A stretch of DNA of 64,000 nucleotides from Isoetes taiwanensis (Eukaryota > Streptophyta > Lycopodiopsida > Isoetales > Isoetaceae), in assembly GCA_021234155.1 (NCBI GenBank), contig JAJEKV010000004.1, positions 24,467,662 through 24,531,661 on the forward strand, in the 5' to 3' direction. This document shows positions 11,516 through 21,736 of this stretch, in pieces (the first letter of the stretch is position 1; each line of letters starts with the position of its first letter). Under the pieces are notes generated by a model, which worked only from the letters and a program-made list of their open reading frames with translations, was not told the DNA's origin and searched no databases. A program made the position numbers and the translations under genes.

Positions 11516-11756
11516 TGATGTTACGATTGACCTAATCAAAGCACAAGGTTCTCAAAATTCACATAACCAATTTCACATAAGACCACAGAAAATGAAATGC
11601 TATTTATAATTTTCCAAAGTAATACTAATCTTGAGGCACTCTGCGATTCTGAGATACCACAAAAATTCTAGAACAAGATCATACTGAAAAATAATTTGGG
11701 ATTTTGCAGATTCCAACAATTTTAACGGAATCTTTTGCTATGCATAAACGCAATAT

Positions 11757-11981
11757 TCAACGCTTGAATTTGAAAATTCTTACAGGGGATTTAGAATCTT
11801 CAAGCTCGATCTGAGTAAGAAATTTGGGAAGTCCTTTATGGAGCTTGAAGAGGCGCAAAGATTGATGCTCATCTTGTAAAAGGATATTGTTAATAGGATC
11901 ATAAGGAACGGAATGGAAATGTAATTCAAGAGGAATGCTGCCATTAAGATTATTTCCATGCACATTTCGCAATATAAGGTT
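11757..11981 (-). pseudogene. Possible leucine-rich-repeat fragment
   Basis: The minus-strand frame reads N-L-I-L-R-N-V-H-G-N-N-L-N-G-S-I-P-L-E-L. This fits a single plant LRR unit (L-x-x-N-x-L-x-G-x-I-P-x-x-L), as found in LRR receptor kinases and receptor-like proteins. The following 50 residues show no further LRR. A single repeat is weak evidence. If real it would be one more captured fragment in the Helitron. Confidence 0.3.
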
Positions 11982-12079
11982 ATCTACATTAGAACAACAA
12001 AAAGCCTAACAATAGATGCAAACATGGACCAACAGGACAAACCACTTACAAGGAATTTAATGAGGAGCGAGACTTATAG

Positions 12080-12215
12080 TCACCATGCACACCCGAATAT
12101 CAACCACGCAACCATCTTGAGATGCATTTGGTGCTATATCCTGAAGTCTTTCATAGAATTGAAGTACTCAATCATTATATCCACCGAGGCGGCAGACGCT
12201 GCATCTTTATAAGGA
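12080..12215 (-). pseudogene. PPR C-terminal (pre-E region) fragment
   Basis: The minus strand reads I-E-Y-F-N-S-M-K-D-F, then after a one-base shift D-I-A-P-N-A-S-Q-D-G-C-V-V-D-I. PLS PPR proteins have the pattern Y-F-x-S-M-x-x-x-x-I-x-P-x-x-x-H-Y-x-C-V-V-D-L shortly before their E domain. It lies upstream (in minus orientation) of the other PPR piece at 11053-11515, although it belongs to a more C-terminal part of such a protein. The two are therefore separate or rearranged fragments. Confidence 0.5.
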
Positions 12216-12446
12216 CCGCAAGGAAGGTTACATCATAAGCAAAACAAGGACATATCAACAAGTGCATTTCCAACACAAGCATCATAGTGGATCTTATCGA
12301 TCCCGATTATATTCCACAAAATATAAGTCCCTAATATTCTAATCCTCCTTCACACAGACTCATCCATATTCGTGGCATGCTATGCATTAACTTGGCGACA
12401 CATAATTACAAACATTTGCATTCATAGAAACAACGGGACTGGTGCC

Positions 12447-13586
12447 CCTCAAAGAGGCACGGCAAGTCTAGGCCTTGTGACATGATAATGTCAAATGCAT
12501 TCATGACAACTGGTTGTGTCTCCTTCGCTCCGTTACAAGATACTCCTGGCATTGAATCAATGGCTATCGGATCATCTATATACGTTACTACGAATAATTT
12601 ATAATTAGTACGTAAAAACTTACTTCGAATCATTGAAAACGGCATAAATATCCTCAAGGTGACATCTTGCTCCTCTTTGAAAGTTCTTTGGTTTATATCC
12701 CTTTTGAACCACTCATTTTCCAGCAATTACGGGATGGTGATCTGTTGTCACATATAGAAATAAATGAAAATGTTGAACATAGTAATGCTCTACTAATATG
12801 TGATTATAAAAGCAGCCGCTCAAGAACTGGGCATTGGAACAACCAATAAAAGTTTCTATTGTCCTTATGACCACCTTCTATGAAAGGACATGCCCAAATT
12901 GTTACAAACATGCCAACTTGACAAGGCATCAAACATTGTCATAGATATATAAACATCCACTAAAATGCCTTGTTTTACGTCTATTATTCATCCCGCTCCT
13001 CCACAATGTTTGATGTTTTAAATACGTTGAAGTGTTCTCATCACCTCCAAAAGAGGAAGTGCATGGGACAATTTAATATCATCAACCTGACTTGAGCAGC
13101 CCAATCTAAGCTCAAGCTGCCCAAATTAGAAGACAATAATACAACGACCATCTTTGTCATGTCACAAATTTAATTAGGCATAATATTTTATCTCTATGAA
13201 GCTAATAATGCAATAATCGTAATGAAGAGAGAAACCACATCAATGTTTAAGGTAGTATTATGCGGTTTGAGAAAAGTAGAACTCACAGTTTTAGGATTTG
13301 GATCTAAGATCTTAAATATCAATTTCTTCACCGAGGTAGAGAACCAAGAAGGACATGTAAATTCTGCTTTCGATAAATCTGCATTTATCCATTACATTGC
13401 CCAATGGTTGACTTCGGAAAAATGGTGGAAAGTAGATAAAAGGGTAGCAAGAAATAAACCTTCTTATATAGTGCCATCAGATTTGGCTCATCAAAAGGTA
13501 AATACCCGGCAAGGAGAACAAAAAGAACGACACCACATGACCCGAAAATCTGCTTTTGCCCCATCATATCCCTTGTCGTTGATAAC
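12447..13586 (-). pseudogene. CIPK (CBL-interacting protein kinase) gene fragment, four exons
   Basis: CIPKs (SnRK3 kinases) are activated by calcium-loaded CBL proteins that bind the NAF motif. Four consecutive exons are visible on the minus strand. Exon a (13586-13460) encodes [13 protein letters not shown] and [18 protein letters not shown], then N-L-M-A-L-Y-K-K. Exon b (13378-13287) encodes [10 protein letters not shown]... to I-L-D-P-N-P-K-T. Exon c (12741-12624) encodes I-T-I-P..E-N-E-W-F-K-R and E-E-Q-D-V-T-L, then E-D-I-Y-A-V-F-N-D-S. Exon d (12563 to about 12447) holds the NAF motif, NAFDIIMSQGLDLPCLFE. Introns begin GT and end AG at positions usual for intron-rich CIPKs. Exons a, b and c each contain a small frameshift. 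The N-terminal lobe, catalytic loop, activation segment and phosphatase-interaction domain are missing, so no working kinase can be made. Confidence 0.9.
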
Positions 13587-13649
13587 CTATAGCCAAAGTA
13601 AAAAACTCAAGCTGGGCCCTTTTCTCGCTGATGTGTGGCATAGACAGAG

Positions 13650-13835
13650 ATGGCGGAAGCGATGGCGCGATCTGCCGATCTCAATGCTTCCGAAAGACGA
13701 AGAAAGAAAATTGCCAAAATACGTCGGGATCGTTGGAAGCCGAATAAACAAATCACAAAATACAAGCATATCGCATCTCACTTCCAGAAGACTGACAAGA
13801 AAACGTCGTGCCCCAGCCAAAATAGGACACAATAG
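13650..13835 (+). pseudogene. Possible captured first exon, unrecognised
   Basis: The plus strand has an ATG in a GC-richer patch than its surroundings. It opens a basic peptide M-A-E-A-M-A-R-S-A-D-L-N-A-S-E-R-R-R-K-K followed by I-A-K-I-R-R-D-R-W. An A/S/E/R-rich start followed by a lysine/arginine-rich helix looks like the N terminus of a nuclear or cytosolic plant protein. I do not recognise the family. It is antisense to the Helitron and lies just upstream of the CIPK exons. It could also be a chance ORF. Confidence 0.25.
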
Positions 13836-14055
13836 GGCAGAATCATGTATTCACTGTTGTTTCTGTGTCTCGTATCCCCATTTTTTTCTCAAAATCGACC
13901 AAAAGGCATCCTATCAATTTGGGCTCAAAATAATAACTACCTATTAGACGGCTCAAAATGAAAGTTGTGAAACACAATAAAATCAACGGTCAAGATCGCG
14001 CACAAACTATCCTAAAACGGCTTTATTATTATATATAGATAGATAGATGGGCCAA

Positions 14056-14460
14056 GTGATCTAGCCGAGGGTAAACATGTGGACTGCCCTTATCACAATG
14101 TACGGCAAATGTGGACAATTTAGAGAATGCGAACCTTTGATGGTCAAGAATCTTTTCTGTGATTGTGGCAATATTCCTGATTAATTGTTGTATGAGATAT
14201 ACACATGTGATCTGGAATGTTCTTTCTAACTAGTTATGAAGTCACTGCCACCTGTAAGATCCTTTACTTATTGTTTCTTGTAATAGTCTTGCTATTATCA
14301 TAGGCACCACAGCTAGCTATACCAAGTATGTGGCTCAGATTGGCAAAGCTAAAGCTCCTTTAAGGTGCAGAATCTAGAGATGTTATTAGTTGCTCAGATA
14401 AGCCCCACTCTAAGTAAGGCTTCAACTATACTATGAATTGGGAGTAATGTTTATGGCAGA
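14056..14460 (+). repeat. Repeat family A, copy 1, left part (with PPR fragment)
   Basis: This stretch matches 29439-29840 closely. Near its start (14056-14160) the plus strand reads L-A-E-G-K-H-V, then in a shifted frame A-L-I-T-M-Y-G-K-C-G-Q-F-R-E-C-E. This is the junction of two PLS PPR motifs (x-G-K-x-V-H...A-L-I-x-M-Y-x-K-C-G). The second copy keeps V-I-T-M-Y-N-K-C-G-Q-L-E-D-A. The remaining 300 bases have no coding resemblance I can identify. Copy 1 is interrupted at about 14468 by a LINE and resumes at 17079. Confidence 0.75.
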
Positions 14461-14479
14461 ACTTAACAGTAACAAAGGA

Positions 14480-15350
14480 CGAAGTTTATTCCACCCTCAA
14501 GGGAATGGCATATGGCAAATCGCCTGGCCCTGACGGCTTCCCCCCTGAATTTTTCCTGAGGATGAGCTTGGTGATGATCTAACAACAGCCTTACATGGTG
14601 CTTGGATGTTTGAGAGCCTGCACCCTTCACTATCCACTGGCTTTCTTGCCTTAATCCCAAAGGTGGAAAGCCATCTACTATTGAAGAATGGCGTCCAATT
14701 GCTCTCACAAATATGACCTACAAGCTTATGGCTAAGCTCTTTGCAAATCGACTTAAGCCAATATTGTGCAAGCTAATAAGGGCAGAACAGGCATCATTCG
14801 TACTAGGTAGAAACATTCTATCAAATTACTTGGCCGCCTGCAAAGGCCTGCATTGGGATGAACAAAGTAAGAAGAAATGCATCATGCTCAAATTGGATTT
14901 TAAATGCGCTTTCGATATAGTGAGATGGGATTCCATTAGGGAAGTCATGGGCAAACTAGCTTTGGGAAAAAATTTATAAACATGGTCATGGGGCTTAACA
15001 AGTCAGCTTCTGCATCAATCCTCATCAATGGCAGTCCAACCCAACTTTTTCCTCTCAGGAAGGGTGTACGACAGGGCTGCCCACTTGTCCCTTATATATT
15101 TATTCTACTAGCAAATGTTCTGACTCTCTTGGGGCAGTCGAAAGCTTAAAACAGTGAGATCAATGGGATCAAACTTCTTTTTACATCTCAGATCCAGCTA
15201 ACCATACAACAGTTTGTCGATGACACATTTATATTCTCAAGGTATGACGATTCCAGCTTCAACAACTACCTTGAGACAATTAAGGCTTTCAGCACCTTCA
15301 CTGGAGTATGTTTGAATAACAGCAAATGCTCAATTATATGGCCTCCAAAC
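14480..15350 (+). pseudogene. LINE reverse transcriptase domain (broken)
   Basis: This is the RVT_1 part of the LINE, covering fingers and palm. The key catalytic pair is kept in F-V-D-D (about 15208-15219). The first catalytic aspartate lies in L-D-F-K-C-A-F-D near 14893-14916. The longest uninterrupted piece is 14713-14979 (88 codons). Upstream and downstream parts are in other frames. It would have copied LINE RNA into DNA at nicked chromosomal sites; this copy cannot. Confidence 0.85.
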
Positions 15351-15483
15351 TATTAGGATTACCCTTGACAATAGGAGCTCTTCCTCTAGGTACTTGGAAC
15401 TCCTTTCTTGATAAATTGAAAAAAAGAATAAACCTATAGTCAAGCAAGGGTCTTTCAATAGCGGGTCGGATCACTATAGCTAA

Positions 15484-15882
15484 TTGTGTACTCAACAGCT
15501 CGATTATGTGTCTTTGGTGCTGTTGGCTCCCAAATATGTATATCAACACATGGAGCAGTTCATAAGAGGGTTCATCTGGCAGGGCTTACCTAAAATAGCA
15601 TGGACAGAAGTGTGCAAACCTAAGATGCTTGGAGGCTTAGGCAGCAAAAACTTGTTAACACACTTCCAAGCCCTTATCTTCAAGCTCGTATGGGATGCTC
15701 TCAACCAAAAGGTAGATTTTTTATCTCAATTTATTAGGCACTGGCTTGGCAAAGCAAGCCCAGCAACCTCTAAGCCATCCCTGTCGCTGCTTTGTAAATT
15801 TGCATGCTTTAGTGATTTCAAAATAGCACCTGGTATTTTCCCCAGTTATGCGAAAGATCCTAGAAGCTTGGATGGGAGTTAA
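15484..15882 (+). pseudogene. LINE ORF2 segment after the RT core
   Basis: This 132-codon open stretch matches the linker region of plant LINE ORF2: L-V-L-L-A-P-K, then F-I-R-G-F-I-W, A-W-T-E-V-C-K-P-K, G-G-L-G, and F-K-L-V-W. It corresponds to the minus-strand fragment at 1700-2389 but is clearly a different, diverged copy. The frame is lost after about 15880. The zf-RVT residues (W-L-L-Q-R-K, then a decayed C/H cluster) appear around 16370-16470. Confidence 0.8.
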
Positions 15883-16996
15883 AGATGTTTAGACTGGAGC
15901 ACAAGCCACATGGCATTCAGGAAATCTCTTAATCTTTTGGAGCCCAATGATCAATACCGAAGAGGACTACCCATTAGCTCTGTGACACCCAAGAATCTGT
16001 AGAAAATGGGAATGTGCCAGAATATCTCTCCTAAAGGACCTATAGAGCACAGGAAAACAATTGCTGGTAGTCATGGACTAAGGTCAAGTTAATGATTGGA
16101 GGAACCTGCTCAGACAGAATGAGCCAGGTTAGTATGTTATCAGGAATTGAAGGACAGGAGGATATTTGGGTGTTAAACAACAAAAACTCACTCTCTGTGA
16201 GCACAATATACAAAGCTCTATCTGGTGATGATCTCCTGGCGGTGTCTTCCAGAATCAATCTAACTAGATCTGGCTATGTAAATTAGCTAAAGAAATGTTG
16301 GCAATCACATTGTGCAAAGAAAATATAGATGTTCATGTGGCTCACCTAATGAAGTGGTCTAGCCACTAAAACCTGGCTGCTCCAAAGGAAATTTGTGGAA
16401 GAAACTAGTTGCCCACTGAAATATGGCAATGAGGAAGAAATTGGACACATGTATCTTGGCTTTCTGGGAATGGGTTGCCCCCATCCTCCAAATCGACCAC
16501 AACCAGTTTAATGGCCAGCGATTATGATGTTGGTTAAAAATAAGGTGGGCCATTCCATCATCAGCACTACTCTCTGGGCTGTTTGGAAGCACAGATGTGC
16601 GGTTGCCATGGGTGGAGAGGAGATCTCGGTGCAAAAAATAAAAAACGTGTTTAACCATGATGTTGCCCTTATGGCTATATCTCACTTCAGAAAATGGGGC
16701 TGCGACTATGACATAGCTTTGGCTTGGCACTGTTCAGGGCTTTTACTCACACTTCAAATGTTCTTGGATGTGTGATGGTGGTAGGTTTGCAGCCGTTCCA
16801 GTTGAGGAGTAAATGATGGGAACTCCCACACTTCAAATATTCTTGGATGTGTGATGGTGGTAGATTTGCACTGAGGTGGTGTGAACGAGGGCTAGTGCCC
16901 CAATCGAGAGCTCTTAGCTCAAGCCCCTTGGGGCATTTCCTTTTTCTTTTTCTATATGTAATTATAACAATCTAAATAAATGAACTTTCTAGCGCT

Positions 16997-17078
16997 AAAA
17001 AAAACAAAAACAAAAACAAAAACAAAAACAAAAACAAAAACAAAAACAAAAACAAAAACAAAAACAAAAACAAAAACA
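16997..17078 (+). repeat. (AAAAAC)n microsatellite, LINE tail
   Basis: About 13 near-perfect copies of the hexamer AAAAAC mark the 3' end of the LINE. Such a tail is made from the poly-A end during target-primed reverse transcription and later expansion. Confidence 0.95.
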
Positions 17079-18258
17079 ATTGAATAAAAACTATTTGAGA
17101 CAGCAAGATACGTGCCTTCCAATATGCATGGTTTTATGACAGTTTATGAGTTTCAAAGATATCATGTACATAGTATTCAGAAGCTTTAAGCTCATTTGTA
17201 GACGTTATGCATGTCAAGGAGTGTATTACAGTTGTCCAAGTGAAAATCAAAATATCTAGCATGGCCATCTTAGGTCTGTGGTAGCAAAAGCAAATGCAAA
17301 TGTTATTCAAATTATGCAGATGTTATTCAGGTTATCTTCTGATGTTTCACTTGATATTCAACTTTTTTATTGTGGAATGCAAAAAGTCATAACCTCCTAT
17401 ATGTCTTGTACTTTCTCTGTTGTTGGTTTCAGATCTTTAGATATGACGATGGAACAAGTGCAAGTCCAATAAGTTCAATAAAGTATGCTGGTGGTCCTCG
17501 AAATTAGGTTTCTCAAAAAGTCATCAGGTTAGAGGCTTTAATCATTTCCTGCGATAATTTACCTTGGTTAATTATAGGAAATATTAATTAGCAATTCATT
17601 TATGCCAAGGAATAGAATAGAATAGAATAGAATAGTTTTTTTAACGTCCACGGAGACCAATAGGTCAAGGATTCAGTTAAATTTTATTGTCTTCTCAGGT
17701 ACTTCTTTGTAGGACTAGGAGAAATAATTGTTTTGCGAGTAGATGGAGGATTCAAAACTGGTATTGATGCTATCATGGCAGCCGCAATAAAGGTCGTATC
17801 ATTGCCCATATATGTTATACGAACAATTGTTATGCTGAAGTTGCAAACTAGGTAGTGTAAGGTTCTTACAATGCTAGCTCTACAATTTTGTATAAGTATA
17901 ATGGACTTTGTATAGAGAGGAGCTGCATGCTCATTTCCACGGAGGTGCAAATGATCTAATTAATTTGTTTATCTCACATTGCCAAAGATCACGATTCCCT
18001 TTAGCTTATATGCAAAGGAACATCCTAGACTTTGAAATGCTAGCTACTCATTGTGCTCTTATTGGGAATTTAAGGTTCACGATCCTCTTTTTGAGGTCAT
18101 GCGATACGAGGAAGGATTTCTTGAAACAAAGAAATATTCCATTTGTGATTGATTTAAGTTTTATACTAGCAAAGATTATGCCACGCATATGTTCCATCTT
18201 TTAATTTTAAGGTCCAAAAATATGAAACACTATGGGGTTGAGAAACTGTTTGCATTTG
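17079..18258 (+). repeat. Repeat family A, copy 1, right part
   Basis: This continues copy 1 after the LINE. It matches 29841-30965 over its length, and the part from 17485 onwards also matches 26889-27590. The match with both ends at about 18258, after TTTGCATTTGAA. Short ORFs (for example 17908-18204) are open in this copy only and have no recognised domain, so I do not call them genes. Confidence 0.8.
17611..17670 (-). mobile_element. Short non-LTR tail insertion, (GAATA)n family, copy 1
   Basis: A 60-bp insert absent from the matching repeat copies at 27005 and 30343. Flanks are CCAAGG and TCAAGG, a six-base target duplication with one mismatch. Read on the minus strand, it contains ATTGGTCTCCGTGGACG, a T/A-rich run and (TATTC)n. 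It looks like a strongly 5'-truncated SINE or LINE with a pentanucleotide tail. Confidence 0.65.
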
Positions 18259-18718
18259 AAGGAACAAGAAGGAAGGCAAGAATGGAATTTGGAGTCACAA
18301 GAAGGAATACATGCATGCTTCATTAACAAATAAAATTTTCACGGAACTCCTTAAACGAGAAAGGAACCTACAATTGTGCATACCATGCTTGAAGAAATGA
18401 GGATTTCAAAAATCAAACTAGAAGGTTTTAGAATCATTACCTCATTGCAACAAGAGTTGTTCATAATGTCAAGTAAGGTATCTTGCATTTATATTAGTAT
18501 GTTTCTATTACCCTTATGAGTTGCAAAATCTCCCTTGTAGGGAATTCTCTATGGAATGCATAGAGGGTGGTCATAGGAAGGGGCATGATAGAGGCACACT
18601 TCCATTTATATTTTTGCCATGCTTGGATATTGAGGTTAGAGGTTGGTTAGTTGACATGCATAACCTGGTATCTAAGGTCCCCATACTAATGAGAAAGTGG
18701 GTTGGAATTGATAATAGA
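18259..18718 (+). other. Unassigned stretch between repeat A1 and Helitron 2
   Basis: The sequence loses similarity to the other A copies here. The ORF at 18521-18751 (76 codons) runs across the Helitron terminus and has no known motif, so it is not a gene. Nothing else is recognised. Confidence 0.4.
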
Positions 18719-19022
18719 CTAGTTATAGTGCCCGGCGTTGCCGGGCTTTAGTAGCAATTTGAAGAGGTGGTTTGTATTTGTTGCTTAGAGAAAACAATGT
18801 GGCTTGGAGGGGGCAAGGGTGGTATAGAGCAAGCTTTTAATATTTATTGATAAGGATGAAGAACCATTGTGCAAAAAATAATGGATTTGGTCTCACATGT
18901 TGAACTGTGGAAATTTTATAGTCGTTGTTTTTTGTTTATGAGATAGTTCTATCGAAATGATTTTATTGTGAGGCATTGGTAGGCTTTAGCAACCTATAGA
19001 TATTTGTATTGCAATGTGAAAG

Positions 19023-19063
19023 AATAGAATAGAATAGAATATTTTTTTAACGTCCACGGAAAG
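19023..19063 (-). mobile_element. Short non-LTR tail insertion, (GAATA)n family, copy 2
   Basis: A 41-bp insert ending in (AATAG)n and containing TTTTTTTAACGTCCACG. It is flanked by an exact five-base duplication GAAAG (19018-19022 and 19059-19063). It shares the same tail and body as the inserts at 17611 and 28705, but is truncated a few bases further in. Confidence 0.6.
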
Positions 19064-21276
19064 CAACAATAGCTGTAAGTTGGATTGTGTCAACTATAAG
19101 CAATGTCTGATTTAGAGGGCAGAAGTGGTAATTAGGATTACTCATGAGTTTATTTTGATTGAGTAGGTCCTGATGATTGTGAGCAAATTGAGTCTCCTCT
19201 ATTTGAATGGCAATGGGTGAAGGGATGGAGTGCACAGAAATGTATGCGATAGTTTTTTCCTCTATGAAATTTGGAAGGTTTAATACGTAGTTCCACGTAG
19301 TTATAATGGTTTGTCGAAATGTATAATGTCTACAATGAAAATTCTTATTGGATTAAGTGTAGAACTAAGGAAACAACATAAAATAAGACCATATCTTACC
19401 ATATTTTGTTGGAATATGAGAGATTATTTTATTAGGTTAATTTATTAGGTTTCGTTGGAATATGGGTGATTATTAACTTGGGCACCCACACCAATAGTCA
19501 AGCACAAAAAGAAAGTGCATGAACTTATGAATCAACCCTTTTAAATGCGAATTCCTAATTTCTAGTCTTAACTTCCACCAACACTTTTGTATCAACCTAC
19601 ATCTTATCTTTGCAAAGGACCCGATGTCCAACGTGAACAACATTTGAACCCATATGACCGCCGTGTTGTTTCACGAAACATGTTCAAAACATGGTCTGGC
19701 TATCAATGGCTAAAGCTTATGATACATGGCTGCTTGTGATTGTATTCAAATTGTTGCAATGTGGCAATAAACAAATTGTCCTAATAACTATCATTACTCC
19801 ACGGAATTAACAAAGCAAAGCATTGGTGTGTAAAATATGAGCACCATAACTTCTCTACAAACACTTGGAAATAAAATGTGATAACAAAAGCAGCCATTTT
19901 TGTGACAAAGTTAATTGTTAATGGAGTTTTAATAGCTTTCTAAAATGGATAGAGTGTCGATTTATGCACTTCGATTTTCCATCTAGGAGCTTGAAGGTAA
20001 AAGAAAGTCAAACTGGTACTGAAAGTGCATCATAGATTACACATACAAATATTTGGTTTAACTTAGATCCTTCCATATGAATCTTATTATCGTCTTTTTC
20101 TTTTCGGATGTTGTATCCTGTTATTCAACGTTTGAACTGCAAAAAGGAGTTTTGCTTTGCAAACAAATAGGGAAAAAAACGCACCTGCAATATTCTCCAT
20201 ACAGGACCTTAACATATGTGGTCATTGCTAGAACTCAAAATGGTCTCTCTAGAGTCCGAACTCGTTGATTGAATAGACGAAAGAATTAAGAATCACCTTC
20301 CCAGATTTTATGAGAAAAACAATAAGATATGTTGCACATCAACCATATGGTATCCCCAATGCAAATGGCAACCTCAAACTCAAAATTTGTTCCAAAGATA
20401 TGCACTAAACATCCTTAGCTATTTGGCCTCAATCCCTGTGTACCCATTTATGCTTTGCTAAAGATCATCTTTGATACAAAATATCTGCTTTTAAATTGAA
20501 GAAAATAAGAACTTTACGTAAATTACAACAACAAAGATATTTTGGTTGCATAAGAATTTTGATCGAGCTTCTATGTTTGATTAATAGGTCATGGATATTC
20601 TTTGCTTCAGGAAGCAAAAATTGGCATATGTTTGGCAATTAGCTTGCATAGGTGACATCTTTAAACTTCAAGCTAAATCAAAGGTATGAAAATTTAGACC
20701 AGGCATAATATGCCATTTCCATCCATGGCAATAGAGGGGTGGAAAATCCAATATTTAATTAAGATTAATCTAGTTAGATGAATTTATGTATAAAGACCAA
20801 CCAATAGAGTATAAAAAACAACTTGTTTTGCAGAATCAAGAATGTTGGCAAACAAAGCAAAGTAGTTATTCCTGGCCTGATTCGTCTAGAACTGCCTGCC
20901 TATCACTTAACTTCTAGTGTATATTTTATATTCTTCTATCAGCCTGTCTAGTATTACACTTGTCCAGAAGCCCAAGCCCCTACACCATAATATTACAAAT
21001 TCAAGGTTTTCCTGAGTATTACATATTATCCATGGATAGTGCAGCACCCATTTCCTTTAACATTGGATAAGCTACTGTAACTCAAAGACCTATTATTTCA
21101 TTGGATAAGCCCTTGCCTCAAGGGGGGTTAGAAATATGATGGGATATCTAAGAAAAATGAAATGCAAAGACCTGTTGACTTCAAGTCACCACGTGACATC
21201 TTAATGTACTATTGCTAGGGGATACATCTACTACATAGAAGATATTCATCACCTTCATAATGGAGATGTGAACTGT
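19064..21276. other. Interior of the second Helitron, nothing recognised
   Basis: AT-rich sequence without an ORF longer than 63 codons. I see no protein motif and no repeat that matches the other Helitron. Confidence 0.35.
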
Positions 21277-21736
21277 TTAAGTAGCATAGGTTTGCGAACT
21301 CATTTTTTCAACATTACTAAAGTGCACCGAGTAGAGTGGCCTTTCTAGAAAAGCAAGTCTGAGTGGCATTTCTTTGCAGCAGGAAACACTGGAGCTCTCG
21401 TTGGCTCCCTCACGTATCAAGTGTTCTATGACATAGAATTGCATGATGTGAAAAGCAACTCTTTGGCATTTTATGGCTGGTATTAGCATTTGCCTGGCTC
21501 CAAAGAATGATTTTCCTATTCACTAATGCAGCAAATTCTTCTGTTTCCATGAGGTCGTCTAAGCTCCAAGCTGGGCCTGCAGTCATTTTCCTCGTTTCAC
21601 TAATCCAGTTCAATGCATTGGAGTAATGCACCAAACTTCGCAACACATTGGTCTTCTGACCACTCACACTTCCCTTGAGGAAAGGCAAAATAATGGATGG
21701 AGTAATTAAATAATAAATGTTGAAGAGAACTGACAT
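21277..21736 (-). pseudogene. Possible captured exons, unrecognised
   Basis: Two overlapping minus-strand frames give a coherent peptide: W-I-S-E-T-R-K-M-T-A-G-P-A-W-S-L-D-D-L-M and E-T-E-E-F-A-A-L-V-N in one, and E-G-A-N-E-S-S-S-V-S-C-C-K-E-M in the other, which ends with TAA at 21279. The amino-acid make-up looks like real coding sequence. I do not recognise the family. Its location inside the second Helitron, in the same orientation, suggests a captured gene fragment broken by a frameshift near 21415. Confidence 0.3.

Larger units (their letters stand above)
7866..14047 (-). mobile_element. Helitron with captured gene fragments (non-autonomous)
   Basis: On the minus strand the 5' end is TC (14047-14046), followed by CTATATATAATAATAAAG, a classic plant Helitron start; a CCGTTGATTTT stretch lies some 60 bp inside. 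The 3' end is a perfect 7-bp hairpin (7877-7883 with 7887-7893, loop GTT), 7 nt and CTAG (7866-7869). The flanking bases are A on the 5' side and T on the 3' side, as expected for insertion between A and T, and there is no target-site duplication. No Rep/helicase or RPA gene is seen, so the 6.2-kb element is non-autonomous. It contains CIPK exons in sense orientation, three PPR fragments, a possible LRR piece and possible further exons. This mosaic of unrelated gene fragments is what Helitrons are known to acquire. Confidence 0.75.
14469..17078 (+). mobile_element. LINE, 5'-truncated, with (AAAAAC)n tail
   Basis: This is a 2.6-kb 3' portion of a plant LINE. The frames give S-P-G-P-D-G-F (about 14520) and W-R-P-I-A-L-T-N and the palm start (14690-14979). 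G-V-R-Q-G-C-P follows near 15065 and the catalytic F-V-D-D near 15210. Then come I-A-G-R-I-T-I-A-N, G-G-L-G-S-K-N-L-L-T-H (about 15630) and a decayed zf-RVT (about 16290-16500). At least six frameshifts or stops inactivate it. No endonuclease or ORF1 is present. The 3' UTR ends in (AAAAAC)n from about 16997. The uninterrupted repeat copy at 29840 shows the empty site; a target duplication around TAACA/AACA is likely but ambiguous against the A-rich tail. Confidence 0.88.

Noticed and set aside
11757-11981. A complete LRR receptor kinase exon
   Set aside because: Only one LRR-like unit is visible and the rest does not fit, so it is listed only as a possible fragment.
13222-13947. 241-codon ORF on the plus strand, the longest in the window
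   Set aside because: It runs antisense through two CIPK exons and their intron, and into the Helitron 5' end. Its peptide shows no motif, whereas the minus strand has clear kinase and splice features.
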